From contig JARSSH010000048.1 in assembly GCA_029624815.1 (NCBI GenBank), forward strand, positions 1-64,000: DNA of 64,000 nt. The letters run 5' to 3'. The first letter of the stretch is position 1, and the number at the start of each line of letters is the position of its first letter. A program made the translations under genes and the position numbers. Positions 10,340 through 18,956 of the stretch are shown here, piece after piece. Below the pieces are notes generated by a model, which saw nothing but the letters and a program-made list of their open reading frames with translations, was not told where the DNA came from and did not search any database. This stretch comes from Candidatus Competibacter sp. (GTDB lineage Bacteria; Pseudomonadota; Gammaproteobacteria; Competibacterales; Competibacteraceae).

Positions 10340-10371
10340 AAAAAGCGGGGCGGCCCGAAGGCCGCCCCGCT
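10340..10371 (-). terminator. Intrinsic terminator of the pnt operon
   Basis: A 12-bp perfect stem (AGCGGGGCGGCC / GGCCGCCCCGCT) with a CGAA loop. On the minus strand it is followed by a run of T, and it lies 26 bp after the pntB stop. Confidence 0.9.
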
Positions 10372-10396
10372 GGCTTGGGTGCGAATCCGATAAAGG

Positions 10397-11800
10397 TTAG
10401 CCGAGATCCTTGATGCCCTGGATCAGTCCCGCCGTGACTTTCTGCGCATCGCCGTACACCATCCGGGTGTTGTCGGCGAAGAACAGCGCGTTCTCGATGC
10501 CCGCGAAGCCCACGCCCTTGCCGCGTTTGATCACCTGCACGTTCTTGGCGTAATCCACGTTCAGGATCGGCATCCCGTAGATCGGGCTGGACTTATCGGT
10601 GCGCGCCGCCGGATTCACGACGTCGTTGGCGCCGATGACCAGCGCCACGTCGGCGGTGGAAAACTCTTCGTTGATCTCGTCCATGTCGAAGATCAGATCG
10701 TAGGGAACGCCCGCTTCCGCCAGCAACACGTTCATGTGGCCCGGCATCCGGCCCGCGACCGGGTGAATGGCGAACTTGACGACCACATCACGCTCGATCA
10801 GCAGCTTGCACATTTCCCAAATCTTGTGCTGCGCCTGGGCCACCGCCATGCCGTAACCGGGCACGATGATGACCTTGCTCGCATACGCCATCTGAATCGC
10901 GGCATCCGGCGGCTCCATCGCCTTGAGGCTGCCGGTCACCGCCTGCGCCTCGCCACTGGCCAGCGCCGCCCAGTTGCTGAACAGCACGTTCGACACCGAG
11001 CGGTTCATGGCCTTGGCCATCATCAGGGTCAACAAGGTACCCGACGAGCCGACGATGATACCGGCAATGATCATCGCCGAGTTGCCCAGCACAAAGCCTT
11101 CCAGCGCCACCGCCAAACCGGTGAAGGCGTTGAACAGCGAGATGACCACCGGCATATCCGCGCCGCCGATCGGCAGGGCCATCATCGCGCCAAACGCCAA
11201 CGCCAGCAGGAAGAACACCGAGATCAGGGCGCCGTTGGAGCTGTGAGTGAGCGCAATGACCAAACCGAGCACGACCGCCGTGCCGAACACCGCCGCATTG
11301 AACTTCTGCTGCCCAGTGAAACGAAACTTGGCGTCATCCTTGAAAAATTTCAGTTCCTGCAGCTTGCCGAAAGCGATCACCGAACCGGAGAAGGCCACCG
11401 CGCCAATCAGCGCGCCGGCCACCGCCATGATCAGAACATGGGTTTCCGGTCCGCCGCCGCCATGATCCTTGAGCAACTCCACGGCGGCAATCGCCGCCGC
11501 CGCGCCGCCGCCCATGCCATTGTAAATGGCGATCATCTGCGGCATGGCGGTCATCTCTACTTTCTTGGCGCCCCACCAGGCGATGACGCCGCCAATGGCG
11601 ATGGCGATGACCATCAGGACGTAATTACCCGGTCCGGCCTGGATTTGCGGGTGGGCAAAGCTGAACAGCGTCGCCAGCACCATCCCATAGCCCGCCCAGA
11701 CGATGCCGCTACGGGCGGTCGTCGGATGCGACATCCGCTTGAGGCCGACGATGAACACCACCGCCGTCAGGAAATAAACCGTTTCAATCAGATAACCCAT
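10397..11800 (-). CDS. pntB: NAD(P) transhydrogenase beta subunit
   Basis: Carries part of the proton channel (domain II) and the NADP(H)-binding domain III of the membrane transhydrogenase, which makes NADPH from NADH using the proton gradient. The 467-residue protein has about nine hydrophobic helices in the first 280 residues and a C-terminal Rossmann domain with VPGYGMAVAQAQHKI, HPVAGRMPGHMNVLLAEA and LVIGANDVVNPAART, all diagnostic of domain III. It is the third gene of pntA1-pntA2-pntB, with 3 bp after pntA2. Three-gene organisation is typical of many proteobacteria outside the enterics. Confidence 0.96.
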   Translation of the reverse strand: MGYLIETVYFLTAVVFIVGLKRMSHPTTARSGIVWAGYGMVLATLFSFAHPQIQAGPGNYVLMVIAIAIGGVIAWWGAKKVEMTAMPQMIAIYNGMGGGAAAAIAAVELLKDHGGGGPETHVLIMAVAGALIGAVAFSGSVIAFGKLQELKFFKDDAKFRFTGQQKFNAAVFGTAVVLGLVIALTHSSNGALISVFFLLALAFGAMMALPIGGADMPVVISLFNAFTGLAVALEGFVLGNSAMIIAGIIVGSSGTLLTLMMAKAMNRSVSNVLFSNWAALASGEAQAVTGSLKAMEPPDAAIQMAYASKVIIVPGYGMAVAQAQHKIWEMCKLLIERDVVVKFAIHPVAGRMPGHMNVLLAEAGVPYDLIFDMDEINEEFSTADVALVIGANDVVNPAARTDKSSPIYGMPILNVDYAKNVQVIKRGKGVGFAGIENALFFADNTRMVYGDAQKVTAGLIQGIKDLG

Positions 11801-11803
11801 GAC

Positions 11804-12106
11804 TTACTTCTCCTGACCCTTGCTGCTCTTGAACATTTCCAGCATCCGCTCGGTGACGAAGTAGCCGCCGACCGCATTACCCGCGCCCAGCAATACGGCC
11901 AGGAACCCAATCGCCTGTTCCAGCGGGGTCACGGCCTGGCCCAGGGCCACCATGGCGCCGACCAGCACGATGCCGTGAACGAAGTTGGTGCCGGACATCA
12001 GCGGAGTATGCAGAATCACCGGCACCTTGCCGATAATTTCATAGCCAAGAATGGCGGCCAGCATCAGGATGTAGATGGGAGAAAAAAAGCTAACCACTGC
12101 TTCCAT
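11804..12106 (-). CDS. pntAB: NAD(P) transhydrogenase alpha subunit, membrane part
   Basis: A 100-residue protein of three to four hydrophobic helices (first about 7-29, then 37-57 and 61-80) that supplies the remaining domain II helices. LHTPLMSGTNFVHGIVLVG is the family signature. It corresponds to the C-terminal part of the enteric PntA, encoded separately here. It sits 14 bp after pntA1. Confidence 0.93.
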   Translation of the reverse strand: MEAVVSFFSPIYILMLAAILGYEIIGKVPVILHTPLMSGTNFVHGIVLVGAMVALGQAVTPLEQAIGFLAVLLGAGNAVGGYFVTERMLEMFKSSKGQEK

Positions 12107-12120
12107 CGTGCGTCTCCGGG

Positions 12121-13248
12121 TTATTGTTCGAGCAGTTTGCGGGTCGGTTCATGGACGACCTGCCCATCGCGGGTCAAGGCGCTCTTGGCGATCACCTCGT
12201 CGTCCCAGTCCAGATTCAGCGCGCCATCCTTGATCATCGGCGACAGGAAGTTGTACAGATTCTTGGCGTACATTTCGCTGGCCGGGACCGGGAAGTTGCT
12301 GGGAATGTTGAGCGGACCGTCAATCACCACGCCGTTGTGCTCGTAGGTTTCGCCAGGGCGGGTCAAGTCGCAGTTGCCGCCGGATTCCGCGGCCAGATCG
12401 ACGATGACCGCGCCACGCTTCATGTTTTCCACCATGGCCGTGGTGACGATCTTCGGCGCGGGCCGCCCAGGAATGGCGGCGGTGGTGATGACCGCATGAG
12501 CGGCGGCAATGTGTTTGGCCAGCACATCGGCCTGCTTCTGCTTTTCCTCCGCTGTCAGTTCGCGCGCATAACCGCCTTCGGCAGCCGCGTTGACGCCGGT
12601 GTCGATCATCTTCGCGCCCAGCGATTCGATCTCCTGCCGGGCCGCTGGGCGGATATCGTAGGCTTCCACCATCGCGCCCAGCCGCTTGGCGGTGGCGATG
12701 GACTGCAATCCGGCCACGCCGGCGCCGACAATGACCACCTTGGACGGGCGGATGGTGCCGGCGGCGGTGGTGAGCATCGGAAAAAACCCACTGGCCAGGC
12801 TGGCGGCGCGCAGCGCCACGAAGTAGCCGGCCACGGCGGCCTGGGAGGACAGCACGTCCATCGACTGAGCGCGGGAGATGCGTGGAATCAGCTCCATGGC
12901 GAAGCTGGTGATCTTCTTGTCGCGCAAGCGCTTGACCACGTCCGGGTTGCGATGCGGCGACAGCACGGCCAGCAGAACCGAACCGTCCTTGAGCGACTCC
13001 ACCTCTTCCAGAGTCGGTCCTTGGACCTTGAAGACCACATCGGCCTCGGCATACAACGCCTGAGCGCCATCCACCAGTCGGCTGCTTTTACCATAAGCTT
13101 CATCGGTGAAGAAAGCGCTGAGACCCGCGCCTTTTTCCACCAGGATCTCCACGCCGAGCTTGGTGAAACGCTCGGCCATCGTCGGGTCCAGCGCGACCCG
13201 CTGTTCGCCCGAAACGGTTTCCTTCGGGACGGCCATACGAACAGGCAT
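12121..13248 (-). CDS. pntAA: NAD(P) transhydrogenase alpha subunit, NAD(H)-binding part
   Basis: Domain I of the transhydrogenase (375 residues), which binds NAD(H) on the cytoplasmic side. It belongs to the alanine dehydrogenase/PNT family: N-terminal MAVPKETVSGEQRVALDP and a Rossmann segment with VIVGAGVAGLQSIATAKRLGA (about residues 172-192), then IPGRPAPKIVT and DLAAESGGNCDLT. The start is preceded by an AGGAGG site at good spacing. It is the first gene of the operon. Its 5' leader contains a terminator-like hairpin (13307-13330). Confidence 0.95.
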   Translation of the reverse strand: MPVRMAVPKETVSGEQRVALDPTMAERFTKLGVEILVEKGAGLSAFFTDEAYGKSSRLVDGAQALYAEADVVFKVQGPTLEEVESLKDGSVLLAVLSPHRNPDVVKRLRDKKITSFAMELIPRISRAQSMDVLSSQAAVAGYFVALRAASLASGFFPMLTTAAGTIRPSKVVIVGAGVAGLQSIATAKRLGAMVEAYDIRPAARQEIESLGAKMIDTGVNAAAEGGYARELTAEEKQKQADVLAKHIAAAHAVITTAAIPGRPAPKIVTTAMVENMKRGAVIVDLAAESGGNCDLTRPGETYEHNGVVIDGPLNIPSNFPVPASEMYAKNLYNFLSPMIKDGALNLDWDDEVIAKSALTRDGQVVHEPTRKLLEQ

Positions 13249-13306
13249 GATGTTGTCCTCCTGATTGTGATTTTCACCGGGCTCCCGCCCGCCCGGAAAT
13301 TGACAC

Positions 13307-13330
13307 GAAAAAAAGGCTTTATTAAAGCCT
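13307..13330 (-). promoter_or_regulatory. Terminator-like hairpin in the pntA leader (possible attenuator)
   Basis: On the minus strand AGGCTTT-AAT-AAAGCCT forms a 7-bp stem followed by seven T. This is a proper intrinsic terminator oriented with pntA and located about 60 bp before its start codon, downstream of the candidate promoter. It may attenuate the pnt operon or end a short leader RNA; both are inference. Confidence 0.5.
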
Positions 13331-13397
13331 CTTTGGAGTGCCGGGGTGCTAAGGTGGGCATGCGCGCCGTCAGCGGGTAACGCGCGATACTCGTAGA

Positions 13398-13425
13398 ATA
13401 GTAGCCTAGACTTTCAACATCACAA
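13398..13425 (-). promoter_or_regulatory. Candidate sigma70 promoter for the pnt operon
   Basis: On the minus strand TTGTGA (13420-13425) and TACTAT (13398-13403) are separated by 16 bp, about 150 bp upstream of pntA. The remainder of the 321-bp gap 13249-13569, which must also hold the promoter of the divergent HNH gene, shows no other clear site. Confidence 0.4.
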
Positions 13426-13569
13426 ATGGGCAGAGTTCGAAATATGTCCAATACTCCGGGCGTCGCCCCTGCAACCCGACACCGGGTTTCGTGTCCATGG
13501 AGTGTCAACGCGGATTCATGTTGGCTGGCGACAATGGGATGGCGACACGGATACAGGCACAGGTGAAGC

Positions 13570-14169
13570 ATGTACGGATTGGAGCAGCAGGTTCTGCACA
13601 CGGATGTGACAGGAATGCCGTTGGAATGGATTAACTACCAGCAAGCGGTGCGCTTGTACCACGCCGAGCAGGTCGCCTACACCTGCGGCATGGCGCTCTA
13701 CACGGTGCGCGGTGGCACCAACACCCTGAGCGGCCGGCGCAGCGCCATTACGGTGAACTCCATTGTCGCCACGCAGGGCGGCGCCTACGCCCGTCTGCGC
13801 GCTCGCCATGACTATGTGCCACCCCTCTCGAACGCCTCGCTGTTCCGCCGCGACTGCAATACCTGCCTGTACTGCGGCGGGACTTTCACGATTCGCGACC
13901 TGTCCCGCGATCATGTCAGGCCACTCGTGCAAGGCGGCGCCGATCACTGGAACAACGTAGTCACGGCGTGCAAGCCCTGCAACCACCACAAGGGCGGCAA
14001 GACGCCGGAGCAGGCCAGAATGCAGTTGCTGGCGATCCCATTCACCCCCAATCACGCGGAATACGTGTATTTACAGGGCAAGCGGGTGCTGGCCGATCAG
14101 ATGGATTTTCTTCGCGCTCACTTTCCCCGGTCCAGCCCGCTGCATCAACGGCTGGCGCGGCTGTCCTGA
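13570..14169 (+). CDS. HNH endonuclease family protein
   Basis: A 199-residue protein with a C-terminal zinc-bound HNH module: CLYCGG (first Cys pair, about residue 97), the catalytic stretch LSRDHVRPLVQGGADHWNNV with DH and N, then ACKPCNHHKGGKTPEQA (second Cys pair). The N-terminal half (LHTDVTGMPLEWINYQQAVR, then GRRSAITVNSIVA) is the conserved companion region of a chromosomal HNH family common in proteobacteria and cyanobacteria; its function is not established. The start has an AGGTG site 5 bp upstream. It is followed after 17 bp by a coiled-coil gene on the same strand, so the two may form an operon. Confidence 0.85.
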   Translation: MYGLEQQVLHTDVTGMPLEWINYQQAVRLYHAEQVAYTCGMALYTVRGGTNTLSGRRSAITVNSIVATQGGAYARLRARHDYVPPLSNASLFRRDCNTCLYCGGTFTIRDLSRDHVRPLVQGGADHWNNVVTACKPCNHHKGGKTPEQARMQLLAIPFTPNHAEYVYLQGKRVLADQMDFLRAHFPRSSPLHQRLARLS

Positions 14170-14186
14170 TCCGGCCAAGATGCACA

Positions 14187-15221
14187 ATGACGGACGATCA
14201 GGGTTTTTTACACGAGGTTTACAGCGCTTTCGGCGGCATCGCCGCCTTCGCCCAGCACCACTTGGCCGAGCATCGCTTGCGCCAGGAGCGGTTGGCGCTG
14301 CTGCGGGATTCCATCGAGCAAGTGGTGGACGCCAGCGAACCGCGAATCCGGCTCGTGGGCAACTACGCCGAAAAACTGCTGGACGCTGTGGAAATCGGGC
14401 AGCGCCATTGCGACGGCATACTGCGGCGTTTGCCGCCGGCGCTGACACTCGGCGGTCGCGCCTGGGCCATGGACCCGCGCGTCAACGCCTTTTTCGCCAC
14501 GACGGACAGCCTGCGCGCGACCCTGGACCTCGATCCTCAGGTGCGGGTCTTTTTCAAGGAGAGCGGGCAGGCGGAGTGTTTCGCCCTGCTGCTCATGGTC
14601 AAGCGTGAAACCGAGACTTTCGGCGCGGCATTGGAAAGTGGCCTGCTGGTCCGCGACGTCCGCCAAATCCGGGTCAGTTTCTCGGAGCACCAGTTCTTTT
14701 TTCTCGTCGCCAGCGAATCCGAACTGCGCAAGGAACTGCGGCGGCGGATGCTGGTGTTTCTCGCCTCGCGGGCTTTGGAGCGCATCAACGAACTGCGCGA
14801 GCGGCGCGGAACCTTGGAGGAGCAACGACGGCAACTGCAAGCGCAATTGCGCGCGCTGCGAGGCCACGCGCAGGGCTTGCGGCCGTTGCTGTCCGCCACC
14901 GATACCGACGAGCGTCGGCTGGCGACGCTGGAGCAGCGACTGTCCCAGGCCGAGAGCGAAGTGATCGTCGCCCGTAAACAGTTGGGCACGCTGGACGATT
15001 ACCTGGAGCAAGTGCGGCAGGTGCTCGGCCACCCGGAAACCTATCTGCAACTCCACCCGTTGACTCTGCGGCTCAACCGGCTTGGCGTCAAACTCGATCC
15101 GGACTCGCCGGAGCCGGGGGAAACCATCACCCTGATCGAACTGGCCTCCCTGGACGAACAACGGATCGGCGCGCTGGTTCGTTTCACCCGCGACGAACTG
15201 CCGCCGGCCGAGGCTGCTTAG
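14187..15221 (+). CDS. Conserved-looking protein with central coiled coil, function unknown
   Basis: I do not recognise a named family. The 344-residue protein is soluble (no signal peptide or membrane helix). About residues 1-175 look alpha/beta; about 185-290 is a charged coiled coil (HPxxx-free, rich in Arg/Glu/Leu, e.g. RINELRERRGTLEEQRRQLQ); the end is short and mixed. The start ATG at 14187 lies 17 bp after the HNH stop with a weak ribosome site. Codon use matches its neighbours. Genes to the right are convergent. It may act with the HNH protein, but only adjacency suggests that. Confidence 0.75.
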   Translation: MTDDQGFLHEVYSAFGGIAAFAQHHLAEHRLRQERLALLRDSIEQVVDASEPRIRLVGNYAEKLLDAVEIGQRHCDGILRRLPPALTLGGRAWAMDPRVNAFFATTDSLRATLDLDPQVRVFFKESGQAECFALLLMVKRETETFGAALESGLLVRDVRQIRVSFSEHQFFFLVASESELRKELRRRMLVFLASRALERINELRERRGTLEEQRRQLQAQLRALRGHAQGLRPLLSATDTDERRLATLEQRLSQAESEVIVARKQLGTLDDYLEQVRQVLGHPETYLQLHPLTLRLNRLGVKLDPDSPEPGETITLIELASLDEQRIGALVRFTRDELPPAEAA

Positions 15222-15280
15222 GCACGCGCGCCAGCCGACCCGGAACCGATGCCGACCGATCTCCAGCATCCAATGGCCAC

Positions 15281-16351
15281 TCACTCTCCGCCCAGCGGCA
15301 CCGAGAAAGCGACCTGATAGCGGTCCGGAGCTTCCACGATCTCCAACTGGCAGGCGGCGCCGAAGGCCAGCAGCAGGCGCTGGCGGATATTGTCCTGAGC
15401 CAGGCGCTGGCCCGACCCGCCGGCTGGCCCACCGGCCACGACCCGTCGAGGGTTGGCGATGGTAAAACGCAAGGTGTTGGACCGCAGGTCAATGCCGATG
15501 GTCAGCCGACCACCCTCCGGCAGAGTCTGGATACCGTGCCGGATGGCGTTTTCCACCAATGGCTGCAACAGCAGGGCCGGCAGCGGCACGGCCAGCGGCA
15601 ATCCGTCGGCCAGACGCCACTCCACTTGCAGCCGCTCGCCGAGGCGCAGTCGCTCAATGGCGATAAAGCGCCGGGTCAGTTCGAGTTCCTCCCCCAAGGT
15701 GATGCGCTCCTGATGGGCCAGCGCCGAACGCAGCAGATCGGCCAGATCGAGCACCGCCTGTTCCGCCTGTTCCGGTCGAGCGGGAATCAGACCGGCGATG
15801 GTGTTGAGGGTGTTGAACAGGAAGTGCGGGTGGATGCGCGCTTGCAGGGCGCGCAGCCGGGAGCGAGCCTCGGCCTCGACGTTGCGCTGCCACTGATGGC
15901 GGACATAAAAATAGCGCAGCGCCAACAGAGTAACGATACCGCCAATGGCGAGATTGCGAGCGATCAGACCGACCGGTGGCGCGGCGAACCCGGTCGGTTC
16001 CTGCCCCGGCGCCAGAAACCACCAACCGAGAGCCGAGAAGAGCAAGGTGACCAGTTGGGTCAGGCCGAACACGGCCCAGGTGGCCGCGCTTACCCCGAGC
16101 CGATTGAGCCAGCGCCGGCTCAGACACAAGGCGGCGGCGGCGCCCAGCACCACCCACTGTACGAACAGCGAGATCAGCGCCAACCGGTTCCAGAAATCGC
16201 CCAAGCGGTCGGCTTCACTCAGCGCCAGCACCAGGGCAAACAACTCGGCCAGCAAAATGGTCAGGAAGACGGTGGGGTTCGCACAAAAATCGGGCAGAAA
16301 GCCGGATGCGGGCTCTCGGGTACGGGAAACTCGGTGTGGCGCTTGTCGCAT
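15281..16351 (-). CDS. LytS/AlgZ-type sensor histidine kinase
   Basis: A membrane sensor kinase of the His_kinase (LytS/YehU/AlgZ) group, which phosphorylates a LytTR-type response regulator. Four hydrophobic helices occupy about residues 25-155. The phospho-acceptor motif is RIHPHFLFNTLNTIAGLI (His about residue 200), followed by the N box PLVENAIRHGI and a shortened G region (GGSGQRLAQDNIRQRL) in a C-terminal HATPase domain. The ATG at 16351 has a GAAGG site; a further ATG 13 codons upstream is possible. No response regulator is adjacent, so its partner is elsewhere. hemE is divergent; in several gammaproteobacteria algZ/algR lie next to heme genes, but hemC/hemD are absent here. Confidence 0.85.
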   Translation of the reverse strand: MRQAPHRVSRTREPASGFLPDFCANPTVFLTILLAELFALVLALSEADRLGDFWNRLALISLFVQWVVLGAAAALCLSRRWLNRLGVSAATWAVFGLTQLVTLLFSALGWWFLAPGQEPTGFAAPPVGLIARNLAIGGIVTLLALRYFYVRHQWQRNVEAEARSRLRALQARIHPHFLFNTLNTIAGLIPARPEQAEQAVLDLADLLRSALAHQERITLGEELELTRRFIAIERLRLGERLQVEWRLADGLPLAVPLPALLLQPLVENAIRHGIQTLPEGGRLTIGIDLRSNTLRFTIANPRRVVAGGPAGGSGQRLAQDNIRQRLLLAFGAACQLEIVEAPDRYQVAFSVPLGGE

Positions 16352-16429
16352 GGGCGCCTTCAGCAAATTCCATGGGTGAAGCGCCGCCACCGTCTTATCG
16401 CGGCTGCGTCAAAAAACAGCTTTGGCTTG

Positions 16430-16513
16430 GATGACAACGCCACCCTCCCCTCAACCGCGCCGATACGACAGGATGACAACGCCACCATCCCCTCAAGCAC
16501 GCCGATACGACAA
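16430..16513. repeat. Two tandem copies of a 42-bp repeat
   Basis: GATGACAACGCCACC starts each unit (16430 and 16472) and GCCGATACGACA ends each. The units differ at only a few positions. They lie between the divergent kinase and hemE genes (gap 16352-16680), so they may influence either promoter. No gene is supported in this gap. Confidence 0.85.
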
Positions 16514-16680
16514 TTGCCCAAGAACCGGCGATCTCCACATTGTCGCGCATGGACGCCACCACCGAACCTTGGCACACTATTAATAATAACGTAGCCGGGA
16601 ACCGCGGGCAGTGTCGAACGGCCTCATGCTCAGGCAACCGACCCATCCGAAGTTCAACCAGGACCGCCGTTCCGCCACGC

Positions 16681-17769
16681 ATGATCGCCACCCTCCATAA
16701 CGACCGGCTGCTGCGCGCCCTCCTGCGGCAGCCGGTGGACCGCACCCCGATCTGGCTGATGCGCCAGGCGGGTCGCTATTTACCGGAATACCGAGCCACC
16801 CGCGCCCGCGCCGGCAGCTTTCTGACGCTGTGCCAAACTCCGGAGCTGGCCTGCGAAGTCACTCTGCAGCCACTGGAACGGTTTCCGCTGGACGCGGCGA
16901 TTCTATTCTCCGACATCCTGACCGTGCCCGACGCCATGGGGCTGGGGCTGTCGTTCAGCGAAGGGGAAGGCCCGCGGTTCGCCCGGCCGCTGCGCGCGGC
17001 GGCCGATATCGTCCGCTTGAGCGTACCCGATCCAGAGATCGAGCTGCGTTACGTGATCGACGCGGTGCAACTGATCCGCCGCGAACTGGCCGGCCGAGTT
17101 CCGCTGATCGGCTTTGCCGGCAGCCCGTGGACGCTGGCGACCTACATGGTCGAGGGCGGCTCTAGCAAGGACTATGCCCGCATCAAGGGACTGCTGTACG
17201 ACCAGCCGGAACTGTTGCACCGACTGCTGGACGTGACCACTCGGGCGGTGACCGCTTACCTCAACGCCCAGATCGCCGCCGGCGCGCAGGCGGTGATGGT
17301 GTTCGATACTTGGGGCGGCATCCTGGCCCCGCGCACCTACCGGGAATTTTCGCTGGCCCACATGAACCATATCGTCGCCGGGCTGACCCGCCAGGCCGAG
17401 GGGCGGCCGGTGCCGATCATCCTGTTCACCAAAGGTGGCGGCGCCTGGCTGGAAGACATCGCCGCCAGCGGTTGCGACGCGGTGGGGGTGGACTGGACCG
17501 TGGATTTGGGCGACGCCCGCCGCCGGGTCGGAGCGCGGGTGGCGCTGCAGGGCAACCTTGACCCGGCCGCCCTGTACGCCGCTCCCGAGCGTATCCGCCG
17601 GCAAACGGCCCAAGTACTGGCCGATTACGGCGCTGGGCCTGGTCATGTTTTCAACCTCGGCCACGGCATCCAGCCGGGGATCGATCCCGAACATGTCCGA
17701 GTGCTGGTCGAGGCAACGCAGCAATTGAGTGTTCCCTATCACAATCGCGCCGGCACGAGCGGCGTGTGA
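16681..17769 (+). CDS. hemE: Uroporphyrinogen decarboxylase
   Basis: Converts uroporphyrinogen III to coproporphyrinogen III in heme synthesis. The 362-residue protein shows the family signature [16 protein letters not shown] with substrate-contacting Arg residues, the catalytic-loop Asp in [32 protein letters not shown] and the C-terminal [16 protein letters not shown]. Length is normal. I use the ATG at 16681; the frame is open further upstream but without family similarity. Its stop overlaps the start of the Nudix gene (TGATG), indicating coupled translation. Confidence 0.96.
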   Translation: MIATLHNDRLLRALLRQPVDRTPIWLMRQAGRYLPEYRATRARAGSFLTLCQTPELACEVTLQPLERFPLDAAILFSDILTVPDAMGLGLSFSEGEGPRFARPLRAAADIVRLSVPDPEIELRYVIDAVQLIRRELAGRVPLIGFAGSPWTLATYMVEGGSSKDYARIKGLLYDQPELLHRLLDVTTRAVTAYLNAQIAAGAQAVMVFDTWGGILAPRTYREFSLAHMNHIVAGLTRQAEGRPVPIILFTKGGGAWLEDIAASGCDAVGVDWTVDLGDARRRVGARVALQGNLDPAALYAAPERIRRQTAQVLADYGAGPGHVFNLGHGIQPGIDPEHVRVLVEATQQLSVPYHNRAGTSGV

Positions 17770-18230
17770 TGACCTCGATGCCGAATCCCAGGCCAGCCAG
17801 CACCCGAATTCTGTCATCCGGCGTGGTGGTGGTGCATTGGAACGACGATCATTACGACTATCTTTTACTAAGAGCCTACAATTACTGGGACTTTCCAAAA
17901 GGGGTGGTGGAATTGGCCGAATCGCCGCTGCAAGCGGCCGTTCGCGAGGTCGAGGAAGAAACCACGCTGACCGGACTGCGGTTCCGCTGGGGCGATCTCT
18001 ACCGGGAAACCCACCCTTACAACCAGGGCCGCAAAGTGGCCCGTTACTACATTGCTGAATCGGCGAGCACCGAGGTCAGATTGATGCCCAATCCCGATCT
18101 GGGACGGCCGGAGCACAACGAATACCGCTGGGTCGACCGCGCCGAAGCCTGGAACCTGCTGACGCCGCGAGTGCGGGCGATCTTGGAATGGGCCGACGGT
18201 GTCATGGCTCGATCCGGCCGGCGCCGCTGA
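17769..18230 (+). CDS. Nudix hydrolase (Ap4A hydrolase-like)
   Basis: A 153-residue Nudix protein. The Nudix box is GVVELAESPLQAAVREVEEE, with the usual final Gly replaced by Thr; the Glu residues for divalent-metal binding are kept. The preceding NYWDFPKG stretch and the short length resemble asymmetric diadenosine tetraphosphate hydrolases (eukaryote/archaeal NUDT2-like class). The substrate is inferred. The ATG at 17769 overlaps the hemE stop; GTG 17766 is an alternative. Coupling to hemE probably reflects only shared transcription. Confidence 0.88.
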   Translation: MTSMPNPRPASTRILSSGVVVVHWNDDHYDYLLLRAYNYWDFPKGVVELAESPLQAAVREVEEETTLTGLRFRWGDLYRETHPYNQGRKVARYYIAESASTEVRLMPNPDLGRPEHNEYRWVDRAEAWNLLTPRVRAILEWADGVMARSGRRR

Positions 18231-18311
18231 GCCCCCGCGCTGGCGTTTTCGATCGACCCCCTTTATAAAACGCCTCAAAGTCAACCGCGCAATTCCATGG
18301 AGGCCACTCCG

Positions 18312-18938
18312 ATGACCCCTAGCTACCAACCGCTCCCGTTTCACCATTTGGAAGCCGGCGCCGGTTATTTCCGGCCAAAGCAGCACCTGCCCGACCACGT
18401 CTCCGCCGACGACCCGGCCGTGCAGGTCATGACCGACCTCAGCCAGGTCACCGCCTACACCACCGAACTGGACGCACCGCTCAGCAAGGCGCTGGAAACC
18501 ATGGTCAAGCGTGGGGTGCGCATGTTGCTGGTGCGCGACGGCGACGGCCGAATCGTCGGGCTGGTGACCAGCCGTGACATCGATGGCGAAAAGCCGGGCC
18601 GTATCCTGGCCAAGGCCGGCGGCGACTGGGAAGACCTGCGAGTCGCCGACATCATGACGCTCAAGCCCAAGCTGGAAGTACTGCTGATGGACGATGTGCG
18701 GAACGCGCGAGTGGGCGACATCATCTCCACTCTGCGGCGGATGAACCGCCAACACGCGATGGTGGTGGACACCGATCCCGCCACTGGCAAGCCGGCGGTG
18801 CGCGGTATTTTCTCGATGTCGCAAATCGGTCTGCTGCTCGGGCTGGACATCGATCCCGCGCAGCAGCCGACCACGTTCGCCCAACTGGAGCGGGCTGGCA
18901 TCGATTATCCGATCGCCAACACCGACCCGCTGCCCTGA
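18312..18938 (+). CDS. CBS-domain protein
   Basis: A 208-residue soluble protein made mostly of a CBS pair, a module that often senses adenine nucleotides. The first CBS motif (about 55-110) contains KALETMVKRGVRMLLVRD and GLVTSRDIDGE; the second (about 118-180) has IMTLKPKLEVLLMDDVRNA and ends with RGIFSMSQIGLLLGL. No catalytic domain is attached. The ATG at 18312 is preceded by GGAGG at 8-bp spacing and is preferred to the ATG at 18297. It converges with aroB. The function is unknown. Confidence 0.88.
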   Translation: MTPSYQPLPFHHLEAGAGYFRPKQHLPDHVSADDPAVQVMTDLSQVTAYTTELDAPLSKALETMVKRGVRMLLVRDGDGRIVGLVTSRDIDGEKPGRILAKAGGDWEDLRVADIMTLKPKLEVLLMDDVRNARVGDIISTLRRMNRQHAMVVDTDPATGKPAVRGIFSMSQIGLLLGLDIDPAQQPTTFAQLERAGIDYPIANTDPLP

Positions 18939-18956
18939 CTTCGAGGCGGCGGCTCT

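Noticed and set aside
16395-16745. Minus-strand open frame over the 42-bp repeats and the hemE start
   Set aside because: Its repeated amino-acid pattern is only the translation of the tandem DNA repeat; it overlaps hemE and has no ribosome site.
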